From Methylicorpusculum oleiharenae (GTDB lineage Bacteria > Pseudomonadota > Gammaproteobacteria > Methylococcales > Methylomonadaceae), in assembly GCF_009828925.2 (NCBI RefSeq), contig NZ_WUTY02000001.1, positions 2,386,492-2,450,491 on the forward strand: 64,000 bases of DNA, written 5' to 3'. Below, piece after piece: positions 18,632-28,900 of this stretch. The stretch's first letter is position 1, and each line of letters starts with the position of its first letter. Both the position numbers and the translations under genes were made by a program. The notes under the pieces are model-generated. The model searched no databases. It saw nothing but the letters and a program-made list of their open reading frames with translations, and was not told where the DNA came from.

Positions 18632-19098
18632 TGAATCATATTGAAATTCAATGGATGGTTGACACGGCTGGTTTACCGGGCGAAGAGCTGATTCACCAGT
18701 GGGTTGATGAAGCGTTGGAGGGCTATGCTCACGATGCGGAACTGGTTGTGCGCATTGTCGATATAGAAGAGAGCGCCGAGCTCAACGAGCAATACCGCGA
18801 TAAAAGCGGCCCCACCAATGTCTTAAGTTTTCCTTTTGAAGTGCCGGAGGGCGTTTCTATGGATGTTAACCTCTTGGGTGATTTGGTCGTATGTGCACCG
18901 GTTTTGGCGGAAGAAGCGGTTGAACAAAACAAATTGCTAAACGACCATTGGGCTCATATCATTGTACACGGTGTACTTCATTTGTTAGGCTTTGATCATA
19001 TTGACGATATTGAGGCCGAAGAAATGGAGTCCCATGAAATTGCTATTTTAGCCCGATTAAATATCCAAAACCCGTATAACGAGGTATGCGAATCATGA
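18631..19098 (+). CDS. ybeY: Endoribonuclease / rRNA maturation factor YbeY
   Basis: Zinc-dependent endoribonuclease needed for 16S rRNA 3'-end processing and ribosome quality control. 155 residues. The diagnostic metal motif HGVLHLLGFDH provides His113, His117 and His123; the TNVLSFPFE segment is also conserved. ATG overlaps the previous TAA, and the stop overlaps the start of ybeX. Confidence 0.96.
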   Translation: MNHIEIQWMVDTAGLPGEELIHQWVDEALEGYAHDAELVVRIVDIEESAELNEQYRDKSGPTNVLSFPFEVPEGVSMDVNLLGDLVVCAPVLAEEAVEQNKLLNDHWAHIIVHGVLHLLGFDHIDDIEAEEMESHEIAILARLNIQNPYNEVCES

Positions 19099-19955
19099 GC
19101 GAGGAATCTCCTCACAGTAGTAACGGCGGCACACAAAAAAGCTGGTTAAGTAAAATCGGACAAATGCTTAGCGGTGATCCCCAGGATCAAGAAGATTTGA
19201 TGGATATTCTCAGGGAAGCGAAAGATAACCATCTGATCGACAGTGACGCGTTTGCGATGATTGAAGGCGTCATGGAGGTTTCTGAAATGCGCGTCCGGGA
19301 TATCATGATCCCGCGTGTACAAATGGTGGTTGTTCCTCATGATGCCGAACTTAAATCCATACTGCCTTTAGTGCTGGAACATGGGCATTCTCGTTTTCCG
19401 GTTATAGAAGATGACCGCAGTAAAGTGGTTGGCGTCTTGTTGGCAAAGGATTTGTTGTCCCACATTTTGTCAGACCTGACCATCAGGATTGAAGAAATCA
19501 TGCGTCCGGTCAGCGTAGTTCCGGAAAGCAAGCGATTGAACATTTTGCTCAAGGAGTTTAGGGCTAACCGTAATCATATGGCTATTGTGGTCGATGAATA
19601 TGGTGCGGCTGCAGGTTTAGTTACGATAGAGGATGTTCTGGAACAGATTGTGGGCGAAATTGAAGACGAACACGATCTGGAAGACGATGAAGAAGATTAT
19701 ATTTTTAGGCGCAGCGATGCCGAATATACGGTAAAGGCGCTGACTCCGATTGAGGATTTTGACGAATATTTTTCCACTGATTTCGCGACAGATGAATACG
19801 ACACCGTCGGTGGTTTTATTGTTACACGACTGGGTCATTTGCCCAAGAAAGGCGAGAAAGTCGTCGAAGACCGGTTTCGATTTGAAGTGCTAAAGGCTGA
19901 CAGCCGGCGCATCCATCTATTAAAAGTAAAGCTTCTTGACAGTGCCGACGATTAA
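19095..19955 (+). CDS. ybeX: CBS-pair CorC/YbeX protein
   Basis: CorC/YbeX family, linked to Mg2+/Co2+ homeostasis and to ribosome metabolism through its operon partners. 286 residues from ATG 19095, which overlaps the ybeY stop as ATGA and has GAGG ten bases upstream; an ATG nine bases earlier has the GAGG too close. Two CBS domains (MIPRVQMVVVPHDAEL; RFPVIEDDRSKVVGVLLAKDLL and MRPVSVVPESKRL to VDEYGAAAGLVTIEDVLE) are followed by the CorC_HlyC domain (FVTRLGHLPKKGE-like segment near residue 250). No transmembrane helices. In E. coli lnt follows; here an LEA lipoprotein gene does. Confidence 0.94.
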   Translation: MSEESPHSSNGGTQKSWLSKIGQMLSGDPQDQEDLMDILREAKDNHLIDSDAFAMIEGVMEVSEMRVRDIMIPRVQMVVVPHDAELKSILPLVLEHGHSRFPVIEDDRSKVVGVLLAKDLLSHILSDLTIRIEEIMRPVSVVPESKRLNILLKEFRANRNHMAIVVDEYGAAAGLVTIEDVLEQIVGEIEDEHDLEDDEEDYIFRRSDAEYTVKALTPIEDFDEYFSTDFATDEYDTVGGFIVTRLGHLPKKGEKVVEDRFRFEVLKADSRRIHLLKVKLLDSADD

Positions 19956-20011
19956 ATTCAATAAAGCTACCGGATTTAAGATCCTAAAATCAGCCCTTTT
20001 ATGAGAGGAAT

Positions 20012-20461
20012 GTGAAGAAAATAAAATTGATTGGAATTATCTTTTTTACTTTTTGGCTCTCAGCTTGTTCTTATTTTGCCGGTGAATTTAAAACGCCTCA
20101 TGTTTCCCTCGCCGGTATTTCGCCAATTGCTTTAGGTTTGTTTGAGCAGCGTTTCAAACTTAAATTACGTGTTCAAAACCCCAATGAAGCCGCTTTGTCC
20201 ATAAAAGGCATGCAGTATTTCCTTGACGTGGAAGGACGAAAATTTGCCCATGGCATTTCCGATCAAGAAATCACCATCCCTAAATTTGGCGAACACGTCA
20301 TATCTTTGCCCATCAGTTCTAACCTCAGTGTATTACTGTCTCTGCTCAAAAAGGCCAGGCATGAAAAATTGAATTACGAATTGAATGGCGAAATTCAACT
20401 AGCCAATCAATTCATGAAACTGCCTTTCAGTTATAAAGGTAAAATTGATCTGAAGCTGTAA
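20012..20461 (+). CDS. LEA type 2 family lipoprotein
   Basis: A 149-residue outer-membrane or periplasmic lipoprotein with an LEA-2/WHy-like beta-sandwich. It starts at GTG with GAGAGGAAT upstream. The signal peptide ends in the lipobox LSAC, giving lipidated Cys19. The domain motif is visible as LKLRVQNPNEAALSIKGMQY, followed by ITIPKFGEHVISLPI. Family members are associated with stress or desiccation, but the function here is unknown. It takes the place often held by lnt after ybeX. The third base of its stop codon is the first base of family A repeat copy 2. Confidence 0.82.
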   Translation: MKKIKLIGIIFFTFWLSACSYFAGEFKTPHVSLAGISPIALGLFEQRFKLKLRVQNPNEAALSIKGMQYFLDVEGRKFAHGISDQEITIPKFGEHVISLPISSNLSVLLSLLKKARHEKLNYELNGEIQLANQFMKLPFSYKGKIDLKL

Positions 20462-20612
20462 CTACTCGCCCGCTTTGAATTAAGGGTGTAGGTGCTTGAT
20501 TTCAAAGGACGCGTAAATACGTCATTGTAGCTCTCTGCAACATCCCTGTTGCAGAAGCCTTTTCAATCAACCACTTACACCCGATAAAATAGAAGGGGAT
20601 GAGCAGATACCC
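20461..20612. repeat. Dispersed palindromic repeat, family A, copy 2
   Basis: Longest copy (about 152 bp). Starts ACTACTCGCCCG inside the LEA gene's stop codon and ends GAGCAGATACCC. Inner inverted repeat GGGTGTAGGTG / CACTTACACCC and a central hairpin TCTGCAAC-ATCCCT-GTTGCAGA. The remaining sequence to 20793, before the minus-strand MlaC-like gene end, holds no gene. Confidence 0.87.
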
Positions 20613-20793
20613 GAAGCTTTAGTTTTAAACTTTTCAGCTCCTTCGTCTTAGGTAGTGGTGTTTTTAAACATCTTTAAATTTAAACTCGGTAAAGTCGAAT
20701 AAGACGATGCGCTTAACCGAATAACCCCCGCAAAAAAACTCTAGGTCAAGTGACTTAACCAGTCTGATTCGAGGGCTCTGATGTCAAGGCTTA

Positions 20794-21423
20794 TTAATTC
20801 AGGCGGGATCTGCTGTTTTTGTCTACCAGACTTTGAATGACACCGTCGATAGAGCCGGTTTGGGCGATTTCCTGATTAAATGTAGTCCTGTAATTGGTGA
20901 TAAGACTAATGCCCTCAATCATAATGTCGTAAACTTTCCACTCACCTTTTTTGTTTAATATCATCCGGTAGCTGATATTAACAGGTTGTTTGCCGGGTTG
21001 AATGACTTGGGCTCTGACTATGGTTCTGCCGTCGTCCTTCGAATCGTTATTAGGCATAAAAGAGATCTGCCATTCTTTATATTCCAGAAATGCCTGGGTA
21101 TAGGTCCTGACAAGCAGTGTCTTGAATTCGTTCATAAATTGTTGTCTTTGATCAGTAGACGCTTTGCGAATATTGTTTCCCAACACCAGTAAAGAGACTC
21201 TCGGCATATCGACAAATTGCGAGACTACACCGTCAATAAAGTTTGCAGCTTGATTGAAATCATTCTGGTAAACGGGAAGTTTCAGGTTCTCCTGAATTTG
21301 AGTAGCGCTTTTTTTAATGACATCTTGGGCAGCCACTAAATCATCAGCAGCCAATGACAGTTTCGAAAACAAACTTAATGTAAAAATGAGTAAACCTAAC
21401 GCATAAAACTGCCTGTTTTGCAT
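20794..21423 (-). CDS. MlaC/Ttg2D-family phospholipid-binding protein
   Basis: Periplasmic carrier of the Mla lipid-transport system, moving phospholipid between the outer membrane and an inner-membrane MlaFEDB complex. 209 residues: signal peptide ending KLSLAA, then VSQFVDMPRVSLLVLGNN, QRQQFMNEFKTLLVRTYTQAF and KGEWKVYDIMIEGISLITNYR, the conserved MlaC pattern. Preceded by CAGGAGC as ribosome site. Unusual because the other mla genes are not adjacent, so it is an orphan copy or a paralogue. Confidence 0.9.
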   Translation of the reverse strand: MQNRQFYALGLLIFTLSLFSKLSLAADDLVAAQDVIKKSATQIQENLKLPVYQNDFNQAANFIDGVVSQFVDMPRVSLLVLGNNIRKASTDQRQQFMNEFKTLLVRTYTQAFLEYKEWQISFMPNNDSKDDGRTIVRAQVIQPGKQPVNISYRMILNKKGEWKVYDIMIEGISLITNYRTTFNQEIAQTGSIDGVIQSLVDKNSRSRLN

Positions 21424-21529
21424 AAATGCTCCTGAAGAAAAAAAGTGAAGGTATTTGTAATGAAATGGGCTTGATATTCAATAAAAATCAACCGTTTCAT
21501 TATACAGTGAGTTTTTGAAATGAATTAAC

Positions 21530-21645
21530 GTATCTGCTCATCACCTCTCATTTTATTGGGTGTAGGTACTTGATTTCAAAGGGCGCATGAAAAAACGTCC
21601 CTGTAGCTCTCTAAAACATTTCTGTTGCTGAAGCCTTTTCAATCA
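21530..21645. repeat. Dispersed palindromic repeat, family A, copy 3 (variant end)
   Basis: Shares the core GTGTAGGT.CTTGATTTCAAAGG and the GAAGCCTTTTCAATCA end with copies 1 and 2. Its left outer arm (GTATCTGCTCATCACC...) is the reverse complement of the right outer arm of copies 1 and 2, showing that the arms themselves are terminal inverted repeats that can be swapped. It ends about 7 bp from the stop codon of the DUF1704 gene. Confidence 0.8.
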
Positions 21646-21652
21646 GTATGAA

Positions 21653-22984
21653 TTAACTCAGCTCGCAATCGGGGCTAGGGGCAGGAGGCAACCGGGCAAT
21701 ATGGCGGAACATTTCGCTGAAATGCTCTTGTACATTATTGATATTGATTTGAGCAATACCGGATGAAAAGCCGAACCACACATAAAGACCATTCAAGTCT
21801 CTGAACATAGGCGGCAGATGTTCAGGCGGGCTGATTAAACCATCAAGATAGTGTTCATAAATTACGGGAATGTCGTCCAGTGTCACTTTGCCCACGAAGA
21901 GCATGGGTAAGATTTCAGGCACGCCTTCCAGTGTCGCGGTTCTGATGAAGTTAACCAGTTCAATAAAGCCTCTTACATAGGATAAGTCCTTCGTAAAACA
22001 AGCCCCGCCTTCAACCATGCCGCCTCTAAAGACCCGCTGCGCAATCGTATAGCTGTCGCTTGGGCTGATGCCGGAGTCACAGAAATAATGAAAAACCTCC
22101 AGAAAATCCGCACCTTGTTCGGCCATGTCAATGGCAATGACTCTGTCACTTACGCGCTTTGCCCGGTTCGGAAAGGAACTGAAGGTTAATGTCTCGATTA
22201 GAACGGCTAACCCTTCCTGTGTCGCGGTAATGCGGGGTGAGCCTACGCTAAGCCAGGTAGCCCAGGGCTGGTTGCGTCCGTTTAAGGTGGTTCCGACATG
22301 CACCCAGCCTTCGTGAACTTCCAGGACTTGCAGGTCAAGTTCCGAAAAGCTGGCATTTTTATTGATTTTTATTTTATCTCCTCCGGCTGAGGCATCCGAA
22401 ACAATACCATCGTCCAGAACCACGCTTAGAGCACCGTCACCAAAATGATTCGACAAGCGATAAGATAAGCGTTGTACGGCGTCATCCGCTGAAAATACCT
22501 TGGGATAGGAGCGATTCAGATGTTTGGCGCCCGGTAATGAAAAAATGCCGCATAAACTTTCGCCGAGTTCTAACAGGCTTTTATTGTCGCCGCACAGATG
22601 GTCTTTGGCCGAACCGTAGAGTGATTGACTGTGCATTAAGAAATCGGGGGTGCCGCGCGTACGGAGTAAGCTGATAACCCGCATGTATTGTGTTGTTGTG
22701 TCCTGCAATATCAGGCCTAAGGGATCGGTTTTTCCCAATTCGCGTGCGATAGTCAGGCGAAGCTCATTCAGCGCTTCAAAAACCGCAGAGACATCGTAAT
22801 TGGGTTTCTGTTTCTGATAAAACGCTGCGTCAACAGCGGGCAGTCTCCGAAATTTGTGGTCAAAAAATTCAGTTCTTATCTCGCGTGGCCACTTGATCGA
22901 ATCCAAAATTTGAATCGGTTTTTGGATTTTGATTAACTGATTGGACAGAGCAAGTAACCGTTCCCGGTAAGTCGATTTGGTCAT
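21653..22984 (-). CDS. DUF1704 family putative zinc peptidase (QEGLA-motif protein)
   Basis: A 443-residue member of the DUF1704 family, annotated in bacteria as flavohemoglobin expression-modulating QEGLA motif protein. The HExxxH motif is present as His224-Glu225...His229 (LEVHEGWVHVGT) and the QEGLA motif follows at 256-260 (Glu257), the expected third zinc ligand. The same fold includes the eukaryotic tubulin tyrosine carboxypeptidases of the MATCAP/KIAA0895 type, so a peptidase activity is plausible. Soluble, no signal peptide. Bacterial substrate unknown. Single gene, divergent from nothing close; the upstream 200 bp is unremarkable. Confidence 0.88.
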   Translation of the reverse strand: MTKSTYRERLLALSNQLIKIQKPIQILDSIKWPREIRTEFFDHKFRRLPAVDAAFYQKQKPNYDVSAVFEALNELRLTIARELGKTDPLGLILQDTTTQYMRVISLLRTRGTPDFLMHSQSLYGSAKDHLCGDNKSLLELGESLCGIFSLPGAKHLNRSYPKVFSADDAVQRLSYRLSNHFGDGALSVVLDDGIVSDASAGGDKIKINKNASFSELDLQVLEVHEGWVHVGTTLNGRNQPWATWLSVGSPRITATQEGLAVLIETLTFSSFPNRAKRVSDRVIAIDMAEQGADFLEVFHYFCDSGISPSDSYTIAQRVFRGGMVEGGACFTKDLSYVRGFIELVNFIRTATLEGVPEILPMLFVGKVTLDDIPVIYEHYLDGLISPPEHLPPMFRDLNGLYVWFGFSSGIAQININNVQEHFSEMFRHIARLPPAPSPDCELS

Positions 22985-23160
22985 AAGTCAATCCTCAGTT
23001 TATTGCACACTTCGAGCATACTGATAATTAAGCTAAAGATCAAAAAAACCATCGATTGATGGCGTATTGGTTGAATCCAAATAATGTGGAGAAAAAGAGT
23101 GATAGTGGTGTCAGCAGGGGTAGTGACCCGTCAAAAGATAACGGTGAATAGTCAAAAATA

Positions 23161-23203
23161 TGCAAAAAAAAGCCCCTGGCAAACGTGTTTACCAGGGGCT
23201 TTG
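23161..23203 (-). terminator. Intrinsic terminator of the EF-G gene
   Basis: AGCCCCTGG and CCAGGGGCT form a nine-base-pair stem with an AT-rich loop; on the minus strand it is followed by a run of eight T. It lies about 25 bp beyond the EF-G stop. Confidence 0.9.
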
Positions 23204-23227
23204 AATCACTAATTAATTTCGCGATGC

Positions 23228-25312
23228 TTACTTTTTAGCGTTGCGTTCCAGTGTTTCTTTAATGACCTCGTCCGATACGTTTTTCGGACAAGGTAAGTAA
23301 TGAGAAAATTCCATGGAGAACTGACCGCGACCTGAAGTCATAGTCCGCAAATCACCGATATAGCCGAACATTTCGCTCAGCGGAGCTTCGGCTTTGATCC
23401 GGACGCCAGTGACGCCCGCTTCTTGTGACTTAATCATGCCGCGGCGGCGGTTAAGGTCACCGATGACATCACCTACGTGATCTTCAGGAGTAAATACATC
23501 AATTTTCATGATCGGTTCAATCAGTTGTGGACCGGCTTTAGGAACTGTTTGGCGATAAGCGGCGCGGGCAGCAATTTCAAAAGCAATCGCCGAGGAGTCA
23601 ACCGCATGGAAACCACCGTCAGTGAGGATAACTTTGAAGTCTAAACAGGGGAATCCTGCCAAAACACCTTTATCCAGACTGTTTTTGAAGCCTTTGTCAA
23701 CGGCAGGCCAGTATTCTTTAGGTACGTTACCACCGGTAACCGCTGATTCAAAAACAAAGCCGCTGCCCGGTTCGCCTGGCTCAATTACGTAATCGATCTT
23801 CGCGTATTGGCCTGAACCACCGGTTTGCTTTTTATGTGTGTAACTGTCTTCAACCCGGCGAGTGATCGTTTCGCGATAAGCCACCTGGGGTTTGCCGACG
23901 ATAACGTCAACGCCATGGGTTCTGCGTAGAATATCAACTTTAATATCCAAATGCAGTTCGCCCATCCCTTTAAGAATGGTTTCGCCGCTGTCAATATCGG
24001 TTTCAACGCGGAATGAAGGATCTTCCTGGATCATTTTGCCCAGTGCAACACCCATTTTTTCTGATGCGCTTTTATCTTTTGGAGCAACTGCGATCGAGAT
24101 AACCGGGTCAGGGAAAACCATTGGCTCTAACGTCGCAGGCTCTTTCGGGTCACACAAGGTGTGGCCGGTTTGTACGTTTTTCATGCCCAGTACAGCAACA
24201 ATGTCACCCGCTTGGGCCGAATCGATTTCAGCGCGGTTATCCGCATGCATTTCTACGATACGACCAATACGTTCGGTTTTACCGGTGAACGTGTTGAGAA
24301 CGTTTGTGCCTTTTTCCAGTCGGCCCGAATAAATGCGTAAGAATGTCAATGCGCCGTAACGGTCGTCCATAATCTTGAATGCCAGCGCCCGTAAAGGTCT
24401 GTTTGGATCAACGATAGCGAAATTGCCCGTTTCGTTGCCTTCCAGGTCAACTTCCGGTTGCGGATTAACTTCGGTTGGGCTTGGCAGGTAATCAATAACG
24501 CCATCCAGAACCAATTGCACGCCCTTGTTTTTGAACGATGAGCCGCAAAAAGTAGGGAAGAAATCCATCTTGATAGCGCCTTTGCGGATGCAACGCTTCA
24601 GTGTTTCGATATCGGGTTCTTCGCCTTCAAGGTATTTTTCCATGACATCGTCATCTTGATCGACAACTTTTTCGATCAATTCAGCGCGCCATTTTTTAAC
24701 GTCTTCCAGCATGTTGGCAGGAACGTCTGTGATTTCATAATTCATTGGGTCGCCTGAGTTATCCCAAATCCAGGCTTTTTCCGTCAATAAATCGACAACA
24801 CCGACAAACTCATCTTCTGTGCCGATAGGCAGCGTCATTACAACAGGAACGGCACCCAAAACATCTTCAACTTGCTTAACCACGCGATAGAAATCTGCGC
24901 CGGTTCTATCCAGTTTGTTGACGTAGATGACACGAGAAACTTTTGAGTCATTTGCATAGCGCCAGTTGGTTTCGGATTGCGGTTCTACGCCCCCGGAGCC
25001 ACAGAAAACACCGATGCCGCCATCAAGGACTTTCAGCGAGCGGTAAACTTCAATAGTAAAGTCAACGTGCCCGGGAGTGTCGATAATGTTAAAGCGGTAA
25101 TCTTTCCAGAAACAGGTCGTCGCCGCAGATTGAATGGTAATGCCGCGTTCTTGTTCTTGTTCCATGAAATCGGTGGTTGCCGCGCCGTCATGCACTTCAC
25201 CAATTTTGTGGATTTTTCCGGTGAGTTTGAGAATCCGCTCTGTCGTAGTTGTTTTCCCGGCATCCACGTGCGCGAATATGCCGATGTTTCTGTATAGCGA
25301 TAGATCTGTCAT
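23228..25312 (-). CDS. fusA: Elongation factor G (second-type, stand-alone)
   Basis: Translational GTPase promoting ribosome translocation or, in specialised paralogues, recycling. 694 residues. G1 AHVDAGKT (14-21), switch region [15 protein letters not shown]3 [10 protein letters not shown]4 NKLDRTGAD, and complete domains II-V ([31 protein letters not shown]). It is not next to rpsL, rpsG or tuf as the usual fusA is, has its own terminator and a roughly 600-bp upstream region, and ends NAKK. It is most likely the second EF-G type found in many gammaproteobacteria, but whether the genome has another copy cannot be seen here. Confidence 0.93.
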   Translation of the reverse strand: MTDLSLYRNIGIFAHVDAGKTTTTERILKLTGKIHKIGEVHDGAATTDFMEQEQERGITIQSAATTCFWKDYRFNIIDTPGHVDFTIEVYRSLKVLDGGIGVFCGSGGVEPQSETNWRYANDSKVSRVIYVNKLDRTGADFYRVVKQVEDVLGAVPVVMTLPIGTEDEFVGVVDLLTEKAWIWDNSGDPMNYEITDVPANMLEDVKKWRAELIEKVVDQDDDVMEKYLEGEEPDIETLKRCIRKGAIKMDFFPTFCGSSFKNKGVQLVLDGVIDYLPSPTEVNPQPEVDLEGNETGNFAIVDPNRPLRALAFKIMDDRYGALTFLRIYSGRLEKGTNVLNTFTGKTERIGRIVEMHADNRAEIDSAQAGDIVAVLGMKNVQTGHTLCDPKEPATLEPMVFPDPVISIAVAPKDKSASEKMGVALGKMIQEDPSFRVETDIDSGETILKGMGELHLDIKVDILRRTHGVDVIVGKPQVAYRETITRRVEDSYTHKKQTGGSGQYAKIDYVIEPGEPGSGFVFESAVTGGNVPKEYWPAVDKGFKNSLDKGVLAGFPCLDFKVILTDGGFHAVDSSAIAFEIAARAAYRQTVPKAGPQLIEPIMKIDVFTPEDHVGDVIGDLNRRRGMIKSQEAGVTGVRIKAEAPLSEMFGYIGDLRTMTSGRGQFSMEFSHYLPCPKNVSDEVIKETLERNAKK

Positions 25313-25948
25313 GTTTGTACTCTAAAAGTTAAGGCTTAAGGCATAAAAAACTTTTCATCAGGACATGCCCGGGTTTCTTAGGGAAACACTTTTAATCACC
25401 GGTTTCTGCAGTGGGAATGGGGCTGCACTGCTAAAATCCAAAATGAAAATCATCAGCACTACTTTACGGCTCGAGTGACTGTGTTTAAGCATTCACCTGC
25501 GAGAGCTATCCCCTGCAAAACGCGTCCAGAATCGAAAAACCCCATATTGTAACCTAAAACTGAGATTAAACTAGCTTGAAATGATCTTAAGTAAATCCAA
25601 GAACTGAATAAGCCTCCGTATTTTTCTTAACGCCTAATCAGATCAATTTCAAAACGCTGTCTGGCTGGCCTAATCACTATAATGGCGGCATAAGGGTATT
25701 AAAATGAATGAACTTGATTTATGAGCTCCCGATTCTGTTCTTATTTATCTAAATATATGTGTTGCAGTAAAAGTTCTCAGCAGATTTATTTCTAATCACC
25801 TATATCTATTACATAATTTAAAAATACTTGTATCTGATGCTTTTGCTGGGCTAATCAGTCAGTTTTTCGGGAAAATTTCAGTAATGAAGCTTTCCAATCA
25901 GTAGGAGTTTAATGCCCCCTGTGACATTCGTTTTTAAGGAGTTAACAC
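25313..25948. other. 636-bp divergent intergenic region between EF-G and the CBS/PAS kinase
   Basis: No coding frame. For the minus direction a -10-like TACAAT (plus 25546-25551) lies about 235 bp upstream of EF-G, and the implied leader holds a GCAGTG / CACTGC hairpin (plus 25408-25431). The half nearest the kinase is very AT-rich. The kinase ribosome site AAGGAG is at 25936-25941. Confidence 0.4.
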
Positions 25949-28900
25949 TTGAAATCAGTTTATGATCTGACCATAGCCGACATCATGAACGGTGAGGTAT
26001 ACCTCGTGTCTTCGGATTGTTTGCTGGGTGAAGCGGCCAGGCAAATGGCTGATGATCAAGTTTCCTCGATTGTCATAACGAATAACGGCAAACCGCTGGG
26101 AATTTTAACTGAGCGGGATTTGTTGAAACTGGCCCATGCTGATCGTTCACTTCTCACACCGATTAACGAGGTCATGACCTCGCCTGTTCTAACGATTAAG
26201 ACAAAAAGCTCTATTGAAACGGCTTTAACACTGTTTCTTGATCGTCCTATCCGCCATCTTGTGGTTGTCGATGACTTCGATCGGGTTGCTGGAGTAGTCA
26301 GTGAATCTGACTTTTTCAGGCATATCGGACTGACGCTGGTAAGTCAGTTGGGGGATCTTAATGGAATTATGGATAAGGATTTGCCGCGCATACTGCCTTC
26401 CGCCGGTTTAGATGAAGCAATAGCCTTGATGCTGCTGAAACAAAGTTCCTATGTTTTAGTCATGGGCGATGCAAAGATGCTGGGAATTTTGACTGAGCGA
26501 GAAATTCCAGCGGTCATTTCTGCAATGAGCGCAGGTCCTTTACACTTGATCCCGGTAGGCCAAATGATGAGTCAGCCTGTCGTGACGGTGCCAAGCAATC
26601 TGGCGGTTCTTGATGTCTTGAAGCTTATGCAATCCAGGTTGTTGCGACATTTGGTGGTTGTTAATGACCAAAGCGAAGTGGAAGGTATTATCAGTCGTCA
26701 CAGCTTAATGGAACGGATTGGAACCACTATTTTGCTGGCGGCGGCCCAGCATCAAAAAGACAAGTTAGCGGCGAACCGGCAGCATATTGAACAGCGTTTG
26801 CGTTTAGCGGTGGAGGTGACTCATCTGGCCTTTTGGGAAATTGATTATGTCAGCGGAAGGCTGCGTTTTCAGGAAAACTGTTTAAAAATATTAGGACTTG
26901 AAGCAGGTCAAGCGGCCAAGACTTTTGATGATTGGCTGGCGCTCGTTCATCCGGACGATAAGAACAATGTCCGGTCTCAATTTAATCAAGCGATGCAGCC
27001 TGACAATCCGTTGGTTGATGTGGTTTACCGAATGCAATCCAACCATTCGGATTGGCTTTGGCTGCATACACGCTCAAGGGTGGTCAGGCGTGATCAGCAT
27101 GGGCGCCCGGAACTGAGCTTGTGCGCATCAATGGATATCACCGAGCGCAAGGTAAACGAACTGGCGTTAGCCGAAAGTCAGCAGCGCAATCAGCGTTTTA
27201 TGGAACTGGCAAAAGAGGGCATTTTAACACTGGATGCAGGCGAGCAAATCACGTTTGCCAATAAGCGTATCTCGGCGCTATTGGGTTGGGCGGAGCCTGA
27301 GCTGATGGGACAGACTGTCAGTCGATTTATTCAGGATGAAGATCTGGACGATCATCGACGGATTATGACGGAGGTAAAACAAGGCTTGCCTGCTGAATAT
27401 GAGCGACGATTGCGTGACAAAGCCGGACAAGCCGTATGGGTCAAAGTCACGACCTCGGCCATAACGGATGAGCATGATCAGTTTGCCGGCTGTTTTTCGA
27501 TGCTCACCGATATTACGCTGCAAAAAAGGACAGAAGACCAGTTGTTCCGAACGGAAGCGCTTTTAAAGATGACGTTGGATTCAACCGACGAGGGCATTCT
27601 GGTCATCACTAGAGACAATAAAGTCCTGATTGCCAATCATCGTTATTTCGAACTTTGGCGTATCCCGGCTAATTTGGTAAACACACAAGACTACAGGGTG
27701 CTGCGTCAACACGTTTTGGGTCAATTAAGTGATCCGGATCATCTGGATCATTTAGGTTCAAGTCTTCATCTTGACAGGGATGTCATTCGCGACAAACTTT
27801 ATTGTCAGGATGGAAGAATAGTAACGCGTAGCAGTAAGTCCCTGGTTATTAAAGACACCCCATGCCGCATCATTTCTTACAAGGACGTCACCCCTCAGGA
27901 ATATTTAGAAACTGCATTGGCTGAACGTGAGGAAATTTACAGCGCAATTGTGACTCATGCCTCCGATGGCATTTGCCTGATTGATGTCGATACCTTTCGT
28001 TTTGTGGAATTTAATGATGCGGCTTGTCATACGCTCGGTTACTCCCGTGAGGAATTTTCCAAGCTGAGTATTCCTGATATACAGGGTGAACTGGATGCTG
28101 CTCAGGTGGCGATTAAAATTAGCGAAATAGTGCAAGCCGAAATCAGTGTTTTCGAAACAATACACCGAAATAAAAGTGGTGCGTTGATGAATATACGCGC
28201 CAACAACTTTCTGATCTATCTGAGAGAGCAGCCTTACTTGGTCGCCATTTGGAACGACGTATCCGAACGAACCAAAACGGAAGCACTGATTCATGCCAGT
28301 GAAATTCGATACCGCACATTATTCGAAAATTCAGCCGATGCCATTGCGATAATCCAGGATGGTTTGTTTGTAGAATGCAATGAAAAAGCCTTGCAGCTTT
28401 TTGGCTGTGGTCGTGGTGAATTGATAGGTGTCTCCCCGGCGGTTTTTTCGCCGCAGTTTCAACCGGACGGCTCAGATTCTGCGCGGTTAGCCCAAATTAA
28501 AATCGATCAAACCTTGGGAGGAAAACTCAACTTATTTGAGTGGCGGCATAAACAACTGTCAGGCGCTGAGTTTGATGCAGAAATTCACTTAAACTCTTTT
28601 AGCACGCAGGGGCAGGTTTTTATTCAGGCTATTGTCAGGGATATCAGTGAACGTAAACGTAATGATGCGGCCTTAAAACTCAGTGAAGTCCGGATGAGAA
28701 CCCTCATTGAAACGATACCTGATTTGGTATGGCTAAAGGATCCCGAAGGTATTTACATGGCCTGCAACCGCATGTTTGAGGGGCTTTTGGGTGTTTCCGA
28801 ACAAGAGGCGATAGGAAAATCAGATTATCATTTTTTTAGTCAGGAAGAGGCTGATTTTTTCAGAAAAAATGATCTTAAAGCGATTGAAGCCAATCAGTCC

